Below are positions 12,778-12,847 of a DNA stretch of 12,847 nt, one piece after another. This DNA comes from Caldilineae bacterium (GTDB lineage: Bacteria > Chloroflexota > Anaerolineae > JAAEKA01), in NCBI GenBank assembly GCA_020634555.1, contig JACKBK010000061.1, forward strand, positions 1 to 12,847, given 5' to 3'. Position 1 is the first letter of the stretch, and every line of letters starts with the position of its first letter. The translations under genes were made by a program, and so were the position numbers. The notes beneath the pieces were generated by a model, which was not told the DNA's origin, did not search any database, and saw nothing but the letters and a program-made list of their open reading frames with translations.

Positions 12778-12847
12778 GTGAAAGAATATTTGCAGATAGT
12801 GGGGATTCTGTTTGTGACGTTGGGACCGCCGATCCTCTTCTACCTCC
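12778..12847 (+). CDS. Membrane protein, first codons only (3' truncated)
   Basis: A GTG at 12778 with GAGG (12769-12772) 5 nt upstream opens a frame that runs off the window edge: MKEYLQIVGILFVTLGPPIL then FYL. The ~20 residues are hydrophobic like a first membrane helix. It begins 44 nt after the ThiF-type stop codon and is probably co-transcribed. Too little is present to name a family. Confidence 0.55.
   Translation, partial: MKEYLQIVGILFVTLGPPILFYL

Noticed and set aside
1..12847. A new defence, mobile or biosynthetic system
   Set aside because: All complete genes have recognisable families and there are no transposases, integrases, toxin pairs or nuclease clusters; the novelty here is limited to RNA leaders and repeats.

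Overview
The window is a bacterial chromosome segment of moderately high GC with sigma70-type promoters and strong Shine-Dalgarno (SD) sequences. bS21, IF-1, a SAM-I riboswitch and NIF3 all show a bacterium. The large surface protein with carboxypeptidase-regulatory-like repeats, the DUF2383 protein with a membrane domain, and the many short dispersed intergenic repeats suggest a filamentous Chloroflexota (Anaerolineae/Caldilineae-like). That placement is inference from gene style; no 16S or marker tree is available here.

Layout. (1) 1-1125: the 3' end of a sensor histidine kinase, then a translation pair rpsU (bS21) and infA (IF-1). A consensus promoter buried in the kinase 3' end appears to drive rpsU through a ~190-nt leader holding a terminator-like hairpin, and infA is closed by a 23-bp perfect terminator. 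(2) 1126-3683: a minus-strand pair, an MFS exporter followed by a NIF3/YbgI-family metalloprotein, separated by a dRS3-like palindromic repeat; a third copy lies downstream. (3) 3777-4333: a DUF951 zinc-binding-type small protein (minus) and a stress-type DUF2383/membrane protein (plus) diverge from facing promoters. (4) 5331-9903: two cell-envelope genes, a 946-residue membrane-anchored protein with seven Ig-like carboxypeptidase-regulatory repeats plus a DUF4015 glycoside-hydrolase-like domain, and a secreted alpha/beta-hydrolase. They are separated by a duplicated 68-nt repeat element. (5) 9900-11548: a SAM-I riboswitch with an unusually long P3 arm, a terminator and an SD-masking hairpin, controlling a plant-like cystathionine gamma-synthase. 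(6) 11549-12847: a purine tract, a probably leaderless ThiF/MoeB/HesA-type E1 enzyme, and the first codons of a membrane protein.

How it works together: this is mostly ordinary housekeeping sequence with several regulatory points of interest. Methionine synthesis is under SAM control. ThiF/MoeB sulfur-carrier activation lies next to it, so there is a loose sulfur theme, but the two genes seem to have separate promoters. I see no defence system, CRISPR array, prophage or biosynthetic cluster. The most interesting signals are in RNA: the riboswitch with a repeat-derived P3 extension, the possible attenuator in the rpsU leader, and the leaderless thiF-type start.
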